From contig CM046299.1 in assembly GCA_025267735.1 (NCBI GenBank), positions 24,578,468-24,642,467 on the forward strand: a stretch of DNA of 64,000 nucleotides. Direction: 5' to 3'. The DNA comes from Mactra quadrangularis. Its lineage: Eukaryota > Mollusca > Bivalvia > Venerida > Mactridae. The stretch's first letter is position 1. Each line of letters opens with the position of its first letter. The notes below the pieces were generated by a model. That model had not been told where the DNA came from, ran no database searches, and saw only the letters and a list, made by a program, of their open reading frames with translations. Below, in pieces: positions 45,715 to 57,840 of the stretch. Both the position numbers and the translations under genes were made by a program.

Positions 45715-45960
45715 TTTGTCGGGCGTGCGATCATGTGTCCGGTGTTGTTTAAGTTAAAGTTTTCAATTTAGCATATATTTCTGCCATTTATTGTCCGATC
45801 TTTATGAAACTTCATGCAATGATAACATACCATGTGATGAACAGAATTAGAAAGTAACCACAACTCTGCCTGGCTTTATTATGAATTATTTCCCTTTGTA
45901 ATTTTTGCATTTAAGTTTTTAAATCCAGCATAAATGTGGTTTCCACATTACATTTCTAGT
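45715..45960 (+). repeat. Dispersed ~250-bp Helitron-like family, copy 3
   Basis: Ends with hairpin AATGTGG-TTT-CCACATT (45933-45949), then 'acattt' and CTAGT (45956-45960). This is exactly the hairpin plus CTAG-T arrangement of a Helitron 3' end; the other copies have CTTG. Interior collinear with copies 1, 2 and 4. A G-run precedes it at about 45698-45710. Confidence 0.78.
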
Positions 45961-46469
45961 TTACCAGATTATTACTATTTTTATATGAGTAGCACTGTTA
46001 CATTAGGTATAAAAGTTATTTTTATTAAAAGTGAATATTTTTACCTAAGTATTTTAATACTTTTTTTATCACTTTTGTTATCACTATAGGTATTATCTTA
46101 CATACAAATTACATAATACATAGAAAATATATATAATGTTTCTTAGTAGGATATCATCTTAGAAAATCAGCAGGTTTTTATCAACTTGAAAGTGTTTGAA
46201 ACATGTTACATATGAAAATAAACTATTTACAGGACTATACAACAGGCGTTTGGCAAGATAGGAAAATCCTCCTGTCTGCCAAAATCTGTTATATCCATAA
46301 TTCACTACAACCTGAAGAGACAATGCTGATTTTTTACACTGATTTGTATGCTAGATTTAATCTATGGTGCGAATGTATGAATAATTTATTTCATAGGCAC
46401 TTGTAGTCAAATAATCTTAATTTTCGCTTTTTGTATTAAGGTTATCGGCTTAGAATACAGAAAAGATTT

Positions 46470-46635
46470 GTAATGAAGACCACCTTGGTTATTACAAAAT
46501 CATGCAATATTTGACCATATTTTAAGTCTTAGATGCTTAATTTAGGAAGCAAAAAGTCATTACTTCAAGACCATTCTGCTATTAAGACCTTAAATTTCGA
46601 CAGTCCTAAATACTGGAGCTTAACTGTAGTACATG
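46470..46635. mobile_element. Decayed mariner-type MITE
   Basis: 'aagaccaccttggttattac' on the left and 'ctattaagacctta…ggagcttaactgtagta' on the right match the family member at 51467-51642. The left terminus is degraded. Confidence 0.5.
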
Positions 46636-46639
46636 TGTT

Positions 46640-48300
46640 CTTTCTGTCTTTTTATCACATGGAAGTGAGTGATAATTAAAAGTATAATAATGATGACTTG
46701 ACTTAATGAGGCTTCACATTTGGATACACCAAATATTTCCTGTGGGCCTCTAGAGAAAATGTGGTACAAGTAATTTACAATACCTACATTAACAAAATGA
46801 TAGAAAAGTCGCACAAGCCTGAAATTAAAACATAAAAATGATATCAGGAATAAGTATTTCTACTGGACTAATATCATTTAATGATTATACATTTACTGAA
46901 ATTTCCATTGAAGGTACAGGTTTTTGATCCTGATCTGGTTCTTAATTTGTTAAGAGTTTTCTACAAAAGCATTTTACAGTGTAGTCGCTAGGTTAGGACT
47001 TGCACTGGAAACCATTTTTTCAACCAGATTTCTAAAAAATCATTAATGTCTAGTAATCTTAAAAACTTGATATGAAATGTGAATTTATTAGACTATTTTG
47101 ACGTCAAGTGCCGTTGGTTACGTTCTAAGAACAGAATTATGATTTTTGATCGCGCAAAATGTCATATCTTGATTAAATAAACAATTTCTTGTTTTAATCA
47201 TTTAGTACATAACCATGAAATAATAAATCTTGCCAGAAGTATTACATATCTGCACCTACATCATACATTTTATCTGTGCATGAGAATCAATATTTCAAGA
47301 GTTTTGTTTATACTATAATTTAATTTAGTGATTTTTGTCGCAAGTTTTTTAAAATCTTTGATACTGAATATTTTAATGCAGTAAATCATTAACATCTACA
47401 GTTTTTTCCTGGCAATGGTACAATGTATCAATACATGAAGATAACAGTTGTATTTATACAGAATCATTATAATGATTCTTAGAACTGCATAAGACTAATC
47501 TTATTGCCAAAATAGCAAGCTCTAAGTCAGAGATAGGTAGGGCAGAACAATGTCTGATTTTCTACATTTAATGGAAGGATTTATTGTTCAATGTTACAAT
47601 AATTTTAAGTATGGGATAGTGGATATGTCTTATATTTAAGGATGTTTTGATGTAAGTTTCTTTAGATTTTATTTGAAATATTTGTTATTGTAATGCTTTT
47701 TGTCTTGTAAAATTTCTTTGACTGTCTAGTAAAGCCACCCTGCTTGGTCTTATTCTGTCTGGAAGGCAGAGCAACTTGAAACTTGGTATACATGTGCTAT
47801 GCCATATCAAGAAGTGCAGAGTACAAGAACCGTAACTTTACATAGTGTAGTTTAGATTTATTTCCCTTTATTTGATTGTAAAAGCACATTTCTTGTCAGG
47901 GTCATAACTTTACCATGTTAAGGCAGAATGCCTTGATACGAGGTATACTTGTTTGTTATTATGAGTCCCAATTGGCTCTGTTGGTAGTGATTTTAGGCTG
48001 TTGAACATGAAAGATTTTTTACAATAAAAAAGTTGGGAGGGGGTATATGTATTTTTTGGAGGGGGGAGGGGGACTCTTTACTGCTGTGGTATGAATTGAT
48101 GTTTTGATTTCATTAAATGAACCTGGGCTTTTCTTTTTTAAATCAATAAACAAGTATGTTACTGGGCTGAAATGTGATTATAATATTCATCAGCCTTCTG
48201 GTCTTGTTAAGTATTGACTTACAAACAAAATGTCACTGGTTTTAGCCTTGCATCGGCTACTTCACTTTTCCTTCTATTATAGTGTTAATATAATTGTTTC
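46640..48300. other. Region upstream of the first PHLDB coding exon, no gene seen
   Basis: About 47730-48010 ('aaagccaccctgcttggtct' to 'ttggctctgttggtagtga') has a repeat-like texture but no ends were found. A G-run occurs at about 48033-48070. Confidence 0.4.
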
Positions 48301-48310
48301 AATATTTCAG

Positions 48311-48415
48311 ATGACGACAAGGGTACTCTCTATCACTGGTTTAACTGTATATGTATAGTAAATGACAGCTATGTTTGAAATAGCTGCAAGACGGAAACGA
48401 AAGAAAAACAAACAG
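48311..48415 (+). CDS. PHLDB: PHLDB first coding exon, with upstream ORF
   Basis: Acceptor 'aatatttcag' (AG 48309-48310); donor GTTTGT at 48416. The proposed start ATG at 48362 gives MTAMFEIAARRKRKKNKQ, a basic N-terminus, in frame with the next exon. Another ATG at 48311 opens a 15-codon frame that stops at TAG (about 48356), so the leader has an upstream ORF. The N-terminus is not conserved in the family, so the start is less certain than the following exons. Confidence 0.7.
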
Positions 48416-50995
48416 GTTTGTAAAATCATGGTTATTTTTGTTTCGTGTACAATGAACAATAGATAATTGTTTTAAAAGTTCTTACAATAAATTTACAGTT
48501 TATTAGGTGTGGTTTGCTTCATTATTTAGTGACAGAACTCAAGATGGGTTTTATGTTTTCATTGCTTAGAAGAATCTGATGTAATGTTGTTTTTTATATA
48601 TATCAAACTGAAATAGTTAAGTAATTTGATAGGTGAATATCATGTTATTATACTTGATGCGTATTCTTGTATAAAAAATTGATTTTACATTACATTTTAT
48701 GTTGAACTATCGTGCCAAAATAAATTCATAGAAATAATCTTTAATACATACATACATCAGTCTTTATTTGGCAAAAACAGCATTACATATTACAGGTTAA
48801 GCTAATAACAGTCATAACTTGATATAAGAAAAGAGTGAGTTACGACCGTTTTGTACTAAACCCATGCTATGCTTTTGGTCATTTACAATATTCATGGTAA
48901 AGACAACATATTCAAGACAAACAGATACAACAAATAAAATATGAAATGATATAAAACAGGCATATCAATATTGTGTTAAAGCAATAAATGAATAGATGAA
49001 ATGGTTATGCAATGTTTAAAAACAATTCCTTATGGATAATGATTCTTTCATAAATTTGGCAATTTAATTTATTTAAAAGATGTTTTTAGTCTTATAATAA
49101 TAATTCACATAAAATCTTGCAACTGTTAAATAACTCAGTGCTGTGTATATAATGTCTGTTGATTGAGTGTAATGTGTGTATGTTTTTGCTCTATGTTCCT
49201 TTTCCAACAATCATAATTGTGTCTGATAGTTCACCTAACCATATTTTCTGGAATACACATAGACTAGACCATCAACTTCTGTAAACAGTGCCAACTATCT
49301 TGAACTAAGAATGATTGTTAAGAATCTATAACCCTCTATTACCGTAGTTAAAGGTTGCAGTTGAATCATGACAGACTGTAGGAGGCATTTTTAGTTTGGG
49401 GAGTTAAAGATTTTTGCAAAAGCAGGCTGGTAAGAAAGAAGACAAATAATTCTAAAAATCTGGTTAAATTTAGACTGTATTACTTTCAAAATTTCTGACG
49501 GGGGAAGGGGCTTAGCCTCTCCTTTTCCTTGAGGATTGCTCTGTTGTTGAGTAAAATCCACGAGTTAATTATTGCACACATATTCCCAGACAAGGGAGAT
49601 AACAATGAAATGCAAATACTTGACTATATATTGAATTATCTCCCTTAGTTACTCTTCTATACAGGATCAAGTACAGATAACAGAGACTGAAAATGTTGTT
49701 AAAGTACATTCAGAACAACCACATTTGGTCAGTATGGGTAGTGGTAGATTATCTACAGCTGTTACTATACTACCTTTACAACAAGGTGAGTTTTCTTAAG
49801 GTTGATATTGTACAATCACATTAAAATTGGTGACCAAGTCAAATAATTGCAAAAATCAGTCTTCAGTATTAGGAGCAGTAGCCCAGTGGTAGGAGTTGCC
49901 CTTAGGGATCAAGAGGTCCTGGGTTTGAATCCCACTAAGGGCACTGCTATTTTCAATTCATAAATCAGTCTTTAATATTAGGAGCAGTTTTCCAGTGGTA
50001 GGACACGCTCTTAGGGATTGAGAGGTCTTGGGTTCAAATCCCATTAGGGGCACTGCTATTTTCAATTGCAGAAATCAGTGTTCAGTATCAGGAGCAGAAG
50101 TCCTGTGGTAGGTAGCACACTTAGGGATCAAGAGGTCCTAGGTTTGACCCACTAGGGGCACTGCCAAATTAACTTGAGCAAGAAATTTATGTGCAATTGC
50201 TTCACTTCACCCAGGTGTAAATGGGTACCTGCAAGAGTGATAAAATTCCATTGCGCCGAAGTGTTGGCTGCTCTAATAAGAGGAGTAAAAAGACTCATCA
50301 GGTAGATTGATAGACAGATACCAGTAGCCTGAAGACCAGGTGTAATAGCTGTAAAGTTGGTGAGCGTGTGTAACCATGAAACTCAGACTATAAAATGACA
50401 TTAACGGTACATATTACATTACACTACATTTATTACAAAATAATAGGAATTAGGTAGTACTAGGTATCTAAAGACTCCCTGTTATGTATAACCTGTAATA
50501 CTGATGTGGTTCAGTATTCACTAAGTGATATTACTATGGCAGTTTAAATCCAGCCAAGTGGCCTAGCAGGACTTGAACTGACTTAAGTGTAAAAATATAT
50601 TTTAAAATCCAATGCCTTTACCACTACACCACTGATTTTATATGCATTTGACCGTATCTATAGCTTAAAGACTTAACCAAGATGACTTAAGTTCTTGTAT
50701 CAATCTCTATGCTATTCTTTGACAAACGGTTACATTCAGAACATGAAATGATAAGAATTTTCTCAGGTCAATTTGCACAAGCAATATACATGTTTGTTGT
50801 GTACTATTTCAGGTCGTACAACAGTTGGTACCATAGATGCTGTACCACCATGTGACATTATAATAAATGGTACAGGAGTAGAGAAAGAACATTGTTATAT
50901 AGAAAATCTAGATGGTATATTTACCTTGTTTCCTATAGCTACACAATGTTATATGGATGGAGTTACTATTTCATCACCTACACAGTTAGCACAAG
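48311..50995 (+). CDS. PHLDB: PHLDB/LL5-family gene, 5' coding exons with FHA domain (partial)
   Basis: Three GT-AG exons (48311-48415, 49665-49785, 50813-50995) join in frame to the N-terminal 119 residues, beginning at ATG 48362. Residues 19-60 include PHLVSMGSGRLSTAVTILPL, a stretch highly characteristic of PHLDB1/PHLDB2 (LL5 alpha/beta). The FHA domain follows: GRTTVGT (conserved Gly-Arg), EKEHCYIENLDGIFTLFP and DGVTISSPTQL. LL5 proteins are cortical scaffolds that bind phosphoinositides through a C-terminal PH domain and tether microtubule plus ends; that role is from the family. The last exon stops in phase 1 within the FHA domain. The expected next exon (family FRFN-type end of FHA) was not found before 64000, implying an intron of more than 13 kb. 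Confidence 0.9.
49665..49785 (+). CDS. PHLDB: PHLDB second coding exon
   Basis: Acceptor 'cttctatacag' (AG 49663-49664), donor GTGAGT at 49786. 121 bases encode DQVQITETENVVKVHSEQ, then PHLVSMGSGRLSTAVTILPL and QQ, ending in phase 1. The PHLVS-GSGRLST motif is diagnostic of the PHLDB N-terminus. Confidence 0.92.
49868..50300 (+). repeat. SINE with three tandem tRNA-like heads
   Basis: Three ~110-bp direct units start at about 49868, 49979 and 50089. Each reads 'aggagcag…ccagtggtagg', 'cttagggat(c/t)(a/g)agaggtc', 'gggttygaatcccac' (B box) and 'aggggcactgc'. Only the third continues into the SINE body ('cttgagcaagaaatttatgt', 'cccaggtgtaaatgggtacc'). It lies in the PHLDB intron between coding exons 2 and 3. 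Confidence 0.88.
50813..50995 (+). CDS. PHLDB: PHLDB third coding exon (FHA core)
   Basis: Acceptor 'actatttcag' (AG 50811-50812), donor GTAATT at 50996. 183 bases encode RTTVGTIDAVPPCD through EHCYIENLDGIFTLFP to SSPTQLAQ and end in phase 1. The Arg of GR-T-VG and the His of EHCYIE are the expected conserved FHA positions. Confidence 0.93.
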
Positions 50996-51029
50996 GTAAT
51001 TAGACATTCTGTATACTTTGTTCTCATCG

Positions 51030-51317
51030 TGTGTGCAGACGGGCGTCCGGTGTCGTCAACAATTGCATTAAAAAATTTTCTTTACCATATATTTCTGCCA
51101 TTTATTGTCAGATCTCTACGAAACTTCATACATTGATAACATACCATGTAATGAACAGAATTAGAAAGTAACCACAACTCTACCTGGCTTTATTATGGAT
51201 TATTTCCCGTAGTAATTATTGCATTCAAGTTTTTAAAATGTTGGATATCTCTGTTATTAACAGTCCGATCTTTATGAAAATCTGGCTTTAATGTGGTTTC
51301 CACATTACATTTCTTGT
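51030..51317 (+). repeat. Dispersed Helitron-like family, copy 4
   Basis: Begins near 'gcagacgggcgtccggtgtc' and is collinear with copies 1-3. It has an extra ~45-bp internal segment with a second 'cagtccgatctttatgaaa'. It ends in hairpin AATGTGG-TTT-CCACATT (51290-51306) followed by CTTGT. It starts only about 35 bases after the PHLDB FHA exon. Confidence 0.78.
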
Positions 51318-51466
51318 TCTCCATTAATAAGGTATACGTTTCCTGCCTTGTGGAAGGGTAGGTGAGTACTGGTTATATACTAGGGTCCAGCAAAGCTAGA
51401 TTAAACCCAGTTTAAAATTTAATTTCATGTTATAGTAACACTGCTAGAATGTATTCTTTGTTCATA

Positions 51467-51642
51467 CAGTAAAGTTGTGCTATTAAGACCACTTTAGTTA
51501 TTGCAAAATAGTGCTTTTTGAGGTTTTTCAAGTTTTCATTGCTTAATTTCAATAGAAAATTGTCTCTATAGTAAGACCATTCCACTATCTGGACCATTGG
51601 TTTGGTGGTCGGTCTGGTGGTCTTAATAGTGGAACTTAACTG
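51467..51642. mobile_element. Mariner-type MITE, 176 bp
   Basis: Ends CAGTAAAGTTGTGCTATTAA and TTAATAGTGGAACTTAACTG are inverted copies. TA flanks both sides (51465-51466, 51643-51644). Same length as 62467-62642, with related termini. Confidence 0.85.
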
Positions 51643-51659
51643 TATACTATATACATGTA

Positions 51660-52400
51660 GTTTGTTATCATTTCTATGGAAGAAAAAACAGGAAATCTTT
51701 GAGCTTTTCTGGTTATGAGTCTATTTGCTCAGGGCAATTTACATGTATGTTTACTGGGAAATAGGCCATGTAATTTAGTTTTGCTGGTTATAAGATTCAA
51801 TTATTTTGCTCAAGGCAAACTAATGTTACAGAGAAATATGCTGTAGAAATGTTAAGTATGTGATATTTCTCAGAAACCTAACTGCTCCTGCTTACAAGTC
51901 AGTTTCTTTATCAACTCAAACTAAAAAGATTGGTCTTAAAGAAGAGTTAATCTAAAGTATTAGTATTTTGGCCTTATATTAAAATGTTGTCTTATAAAGG
52001 TTAAATATTATTTTTATGTAAGGTACAACAATAATATTTAACAATATTGATATGAATGTTTTTGTATTATTTTTGTGAGGATAATTACATTAACCTTCTA
52101 CTGTATATATAATGTTATATCAACATAGTTATGTTGTTGTATATATACAAACATGATTAATGAATGAATCAATGACCTTAAACAATTAACTGTTGATACT
52201 GTTGATTTACTATGTACATAATAGTATGAGAGTTGATGATCTTGATGAAGTAGTAGGAAGTGTTAAATAGAGTTAAAGAGTTAAATAGAAGCAACTTGTT
52301 AAGAGTTGATTTACTTTACCTCAAAGCTTGATCATACTAATTAGTCAACAATTTCTAATTTTTATCAAAATAAATAATGTATCTATAATTTTGTTTGAAG
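51660..52400. other. PHLDB intron, nothing recognised
   Basis: AT-rich DNA without exon or repeat ends that I can support. Confidence 0.4.
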
Positions 52401-52419
52401 TCATGGTCATAATGTCAGC

Positions 52420-52770
52420 ATGGTTATCACCATCATCATTACCATCATTATCAGAAACATCATCATCATCAGCAGCAGAAAGCAGCAACTGCACAACAAT
52501 TATCATCATCACAATAATTATTGATCAGCATCACAATCATCATCACAATCTTGATCATTATTATTCCCATCATCATTTTAATATACACCAACATCAGCAT
52601 CATCATCATCATCAGCAGCTGCAGCAACAGCACAACAAATAACATCATCATCATCAAACTATTTATATCACTATCATGATCATTATAATTTTCATTATGG
52701 TCATAATCTTCACCAACATCAGCATCATCATCATTATCACCATCATCATCATTATCACCATTAATATTGT
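52420..52770. repeat. CAT/CAN trinucleotide microsatellite region
   Basis: A run dominated by 'catcatcat', 'atcatcatc' and 'cagcag' words. The open frames translated from it (poly-His on plus, poly-Met on minus) are artefacts of the repeat. Confidence 0.9.
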
Positions 52771-52779
52771 TGTTACAGT

Positions 52780-53440
52780 GTAATGGTTATTACAAAATAA
52801 TGATGGTTGTTTGTACTGACATGACATACTCTAGTCTTAAAATAACAGATCTATGAAATATAACATCTACCTAAAATACTGTCAGTTGATCTATGTGCTA
52901 AAATACAACATTATGATTTCACCAGAGCTCAATGACTGACACAGTGTGAAGTATTTTCATATGTTAGAAAATGTACAACATTTTCTACATGTGTTAAAAT
53001 GTTCTTTTTATACCTGAAGAGGTTAATTGTTTTTTAATCGTCTTCCAAGTTGTGTTTTTTTTTCTTTGGTGTTAAGTCATGATGGCTCATCTTTAAAAGA
53101 TAATTACTAGTTTTATTATTCATACTGTAAACATATGTATGTAGACGATTCAGGCTTTATTGTTGGTGTTATCTTGGCTTATCATACCTCCTATGATACT
53201 ACATAGCATTGAATTCAAAAGGGATTACCGATTGTTTTTCAATTTGAATCTGTAAAATAGGTAATACATACAATAGTGTTCATCCAATTTTCAAGACTGA
53301 ATTGTTATCCCTCCTTTTGCATTGGGGTTCCTCATGTTTAGAAGCTGACTGTAGCAAATCCTCATTATAATCTACCATGTACTATAACATAAGAGTGTGC
53401 ATTCACAATTAATTGTAGATGTGCTTAACATCTCCAAATA
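52780..53440. other. PHLDB intron, nothing recognised
   Basis: No exon, RNA gene or complete repeat was seen. Confidence 0.4.
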
Positions 53441-53444
53441 AGCT

Positions 53445-53640
53445 TTTCCAGAAAATTTGGAGGCCATCTTGGACGCCATTTTGGATTTCTGGGTCCGCAC
53501 TGAGTGACAGGAAAAATGATCGGTTCCATACACTTGAGACATTGACAAACATTTTGGTATTATAACATATTGTGTTGAAAACCTACTCCTTTAATAGTTA
53601 AGCCACTTTTTAGCCAATTGTCACTTTACTATTAAGTAAT
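53445..53640 (+). repeat. Decayed solo end of the large inverted-repeat element family
   Basis: 'gccatcttggacgccatttt', 'ggatttctgggtccgcac' and, after a gap, 'agccactttttagcc…tgtcacttta' match the outer right arm of the 6146-12632 element (about 12455-12632). The palindromic hairpin is lost. It shows the large element belongs to a dispersed family. Confidence 0.65.
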
Positions 53641-54007
53641 AGTTACTGTTGCAATCAAAATAGTCTGCTTTACATGTTAGTAAACAAATTATGCAGTATG
53701 TGCAATTAAAGTATATCTGATCTGGTTTAGCATTCATGTAATAGGTAAATGTACAAGAAATTTTCCTTGTGTCACTTCTGTTTGCTGTATAATTTTGTGG
53801 TTATATACTCCATCAAAACCCCATTTCCGACAGCACTATTAGTGCTTTGATAATTGTTCTTGCAGTTGACACAGTACTATGGTTTTGGTTTATTACTATA
53901 TTCATACACTTATATATCCAAATATATCAAGTTTGATATAGTCTGATATAGTTATATAATACGATGGAAACCCATTGTTTAAGTTATTATTTTTGTCTGT
54001 TATCTAG

Positions 54008-54066
54008 GTCTCATTCTGTTTTATGAAAATCCTAAAGAAATTGATAAGTTTGTACCAGTATTCCCT
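54008..54066 (+). other. Weak candidate alternative PHLDB exon (59 bp)
   Basis: Preceded by 'tttttgtctgttatctag' and followed by GTAAGA. Joined in phase to the FHA exon it stays open (GLILFYENPKEIDKFVPVFP) and leaves phase 0. It does not resemble the family sequence expected next in the FHA domain, so it is either an alternative exon or chance. Confidence 0.2.
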
Positions 54067-55029
54067 GTAAGACGGCACCAAATGGTTTCTTGTTTTACAG
54101 TTTGGCTTACTCAGATATTTAATCAGTGAAAAGAAGATTTTAAAATATTTTTGTGCTTGCCCTTTTTATATTTACATATAATGGAATCAAACCCATTTTT
54201 TAGACACAAAATGATGGCAGATAAAAAAAATGTTTGCTTGCGCTCACTTCATTTTTTTTTGGAAATTCTGTTGAACTAGAAATCAATTTGTTGTGGCCTA
54301 ACTGTTCTACAGAAAACATTAAGGCGCATTGCTTGTATTTTTGTCTTGAAGATTAAAGACCCTGGTTCACAGATTTCAACTGAAATATCAACTTTTTTAA
54401 AACTGTTAAAGTTGTATAGATAATTTTGATAGTTGTAAATCAGTATTCTGATAAAGATAACTTTAGTGCAAACTGACGTTAGATGATGAATTTATGTATA
54501 AAAAACTTACCCCATTAGTAACAGTACTTTTTGTTTTTAGTGTGTGGTTTTTTGTTTGTTACTTATATTTTGATGTTTCTCAGAAAAATTGATTGGTTTG
54601 CCATAATAGAATTAATTTTTTAACCCAATTACTGACACTGACAGGTGAATTAAAACAAAAAACAACAAATCTATGAAAAGGTAGCTTAAAAAAGTTGGTA
54701 ATTTTAGAATAAAAAAATAACTCAATCTGTGAACAAGCTACTTTAAAACAGTTTTTGTGAACTTCATAAATTGTTCCATCTTTGAATTTTTTATGTTAGG
54801 TTATGCATTATAGATTACAAGTAAACAAATATTGTAAGATGAATGTTGTTTTTTTAGGTGTTAACTATGAAACAACTTTCTAATATTGGCACCATAGGTC
54901 TTAATATCAGAAAAATGATTTGCTTTATTTTTTAGGCTGTTACTCTGTCTTGAAAACAGTATCTGTATTTCTTCCTTTAAGACTTATGAGCCAATCTAAT
55001 GAGATTTTCCATTGATGAAGTAGAATATG

Positions 55030-55200
55030 AGACTTGAGCAGGTATGGATGAGTGGTTACGATGTTGGACTGGTAATTATTGGATAGCCAGCTCTGTGTTG
55101 GTTCGAATCCCATCAAATTCCTACCCACTTGTTTCCTTGAGCAAGAAATTAACCTACTAGCTCAGTATTGAGGAACCAGGAAGCACACTCCAAATGAAAT
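55030..55200 (+). repeat. tRNA-derived SINE
   Basis: Head 'ggatgagtggttacgatgtt', B box 'ggttcgaatccca' at about 55100-55112, body 'tccttgagcaagaaattaac' and 'ctagctcagtattgagg'. Same family as 22185-22385. Confidence 0.8.
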
Positions 55201-55214
55201 AAATGAAGTTATAA

Positions 55215-56810
55215 TGTTGCTGGTTCAGCTGAAAGTCATGTGTGATTAAGGGCTGTGCAGTTGCTTGAGCTGCTTAAGATGCCAAACTGCTGCACAGGAC
55301 TAGATAAAGCATGCCAGGGACACTGGGTTTATTTCACAGAACTCACATTGAATCGAGTTTGTTTTAGGATTTTCTTGTTCATTGCTTCTCATATAGGATT
55401 TAAAACATCAATACAAGCATCATAAGTAACTCACTTTCTTCATTAATAATAACTGGGAGGCTTATGTGCCAGTCAAAGGGTACACATTTCTTTGATTATG
55501 TTACCTCTTTGTGTCTTTGCAACAGCTTTTTATGATGATGTTGTAACTGGCCTTTTGTGAGCAACATGCAACTCATTAAAAAACTAATTGACTAAGATTT
55601 AACATATTTTCTAATTATAGCTCTATAATAGTTTGGTAGGAAACCATTTCATACCTTGCAGTCTTACGCACTTTCTCATGTGTGAACTTCATAAGAAAGA
55701 TTAGGCTACGTAGAAATCTCTTACTCTTTTATATACATTGCATCCCAATGCACCATGACTTATGTGAACTTCAATTCAAAAGAAATAATAATGCATGTAC
55801 ATAGATATATCTATATCTAGGCAAGCACTGTCTCTGTTGTTCTTCTATTTTCTCTTAATTTTATTATATGAAGTTTTGTTGGTCGAATTATTCTATCAAA
55901 CCAAAATTGCAATTGTTTTAATAGTGGGAGAAAATTAATATCATTAGAGAAAAGATTTATACTATTTTTATTCAAAATTGTCTTATAAATACTTAAATAT
56001 ATGTAACACTTGATTTATATGATAGTGTGTGATTGGGGTTGGGAAAGGGACCTGGACAATTCCTTCAAAATTGTTAAGATGTTAAATTGTTGTAAAACAC
56101 TAATCAAAGCACCGATAGCACTGTCCAGACATGGATTTGACTGGATTTGCGACATTTTGTGATGCATTTCAAAATATATTGCTTACTAAGACCTGAATTG
56201 CTTTCGCAATCCATGTCAGAAATTGGATTCACATTGTTTGTTTGTGTTGCCTTGAACAAATGTTTGGGTTATATTCCTCACTTCTTCCTTAGAAACACTT
56301 TTTAATCAACCTCTGTATAGGTAAATCTTTTGACCTTGCTATTTTAAATAACCTTCATTAACAGACATATTTACTCTTGCAAAGAATTAATTCCCACTTC
56401 ACCTTCCAAAACAATAACTATTATCTCAGACTCAGATTTTTCTCTCCTATAAATTATCATGTATCTTAGACTACCAGATCCCTTGAGGTGGAACCTATAA
56501 AAACATGACAATGACTGATGGAAACCATACTTTCATGTAACTGTGAACTGTTTTCACCTGGTACTACTTGTATAGCTGAAAGTTAATTAATGGAAAAACG
56601 TTTCATTTCATGGCTGTGACTACTTGACTTCAAACATTAATTGGAGGATGAATCTTGAGGCAATATTTTTATATGATCAATGTTTTCATTCTGAGTTAAC
56701 AGTTCATCTTGATTGCATGCTTGTAATGATGTTTCTTTGATAGAATCGCCTTTCTAGATTTTTTGTAACTTTGATTGTTTGTTTTTTCTGAGGGATTTGT
56801 TACAAGTACT
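55215..56810. other. PHLDB intron, nothing recognised
   Basis: AT-rich DNA; no supported exon or repeat boundaries. Confidence 0.4.
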
Positions 56811-56814
56811 TTTA

Positions 56815-57055
56815 TAATACCCATGGCCATTCTCCCTCCTACCTATGATTCTAAATCATAAATGGCAGTTGTCTGTCACTATTACGAAAATATGTGCCTT
56901 AGTAACTGCTTAACAGCTAAATCTCTGGAAATCTCAAAGATTTAGCTGGAATCCAGGAACGTGAGTGGAATCCTGTATGGTGAGTAGCTTGACTGTCCAC
57001 CATGATATGACCTATACTATGTGTTGCTATGGCTTTAAACCCAATCAAAAAAGGA
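56815..57055 (+). repeat. 5'-truncated tRNA-derived SINE
   Basis: Carries the body and tail of the 45229-45541 family ('tggccattctccctcctacc', 'taacagctaaatc', 'tatgacctatactatgtgtt', 'ggctttaaacccaa') but no tRNA-like head. A small internal duplication of 'tctggaaatctcaaagattt' type is visible. Confidence 0.72.
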
Positions 57056-57840
57056 ATAAAAGTCAATTACTATTTTAGTTGTGTGATGTTATTTCATCAT
57101 TATGGAACTGCTAGATGAAGGGTGTGATATTGTAACCAGGATAATTGTGCTATTAATGTTGTTAGAATCTAGATAATTAGTCCAGTTTTTATACTTTATA
57201 TGATATTTTATGATGTTTGTTGATAGTCATAATGATTTGTATTAGATTGTAAGATTGTTAATTGACTCCTAATTATGATAAATGTATATTTAAATTGTTT
57301 TTTATCTCGTTCTATATCACCAACATTCACTGTATCAGTCAGTCTTGAAAACTTTACTGATATATGATTGTAACGTTATTCTTTCAATAATAAGACAAAA
57401 ACAACAATTTAATATAAAAACCAGCTGTATTATTGGCATCTTGACATTTTTGTTGCTTTTGTGTGTTACATTGATCCCTTACCTACCATTACTGTTAACA
57501 AAATTGAAGATTTTACAGTTTTTTGGGTGTTTTTTTTTGTCATAGTAACTGAGCATTGTTCTGTTTTGTAAATTATACTCTTCATTTGAGAAGTTATTTT
57601 TTATCAAATAGTATAGATGTCTTATGTCAATTATTATGAAAGATCCCCCTCTTGAGAGCTTACATGTATAGATAAAAGAATATAGAGAATTATAATAATC
57701 TGTCTTTGCTAAGAATTGTAAAATTAAAAATGTAAATATTTTGGTGCTTTACACCAAATTTCAGCATTTCCATTCATATAGAGACTGTCAGTAGTCTTAT
57801 ACTTATGTTCTTTGTGTTTGCTTGCATCTCTGGACCAAAG

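Noticed and set aside
52328..52657. Poly-His/Gln and poly-Met frames
   Set aside because: Direct translation of a CAT/CAN microsatellite.
57345..57545. Hydrophobic 66-codon frame
   Set aside because: T-rich intronic DNA readily gives Phe/Leu runs; no start context, domain or splice support.
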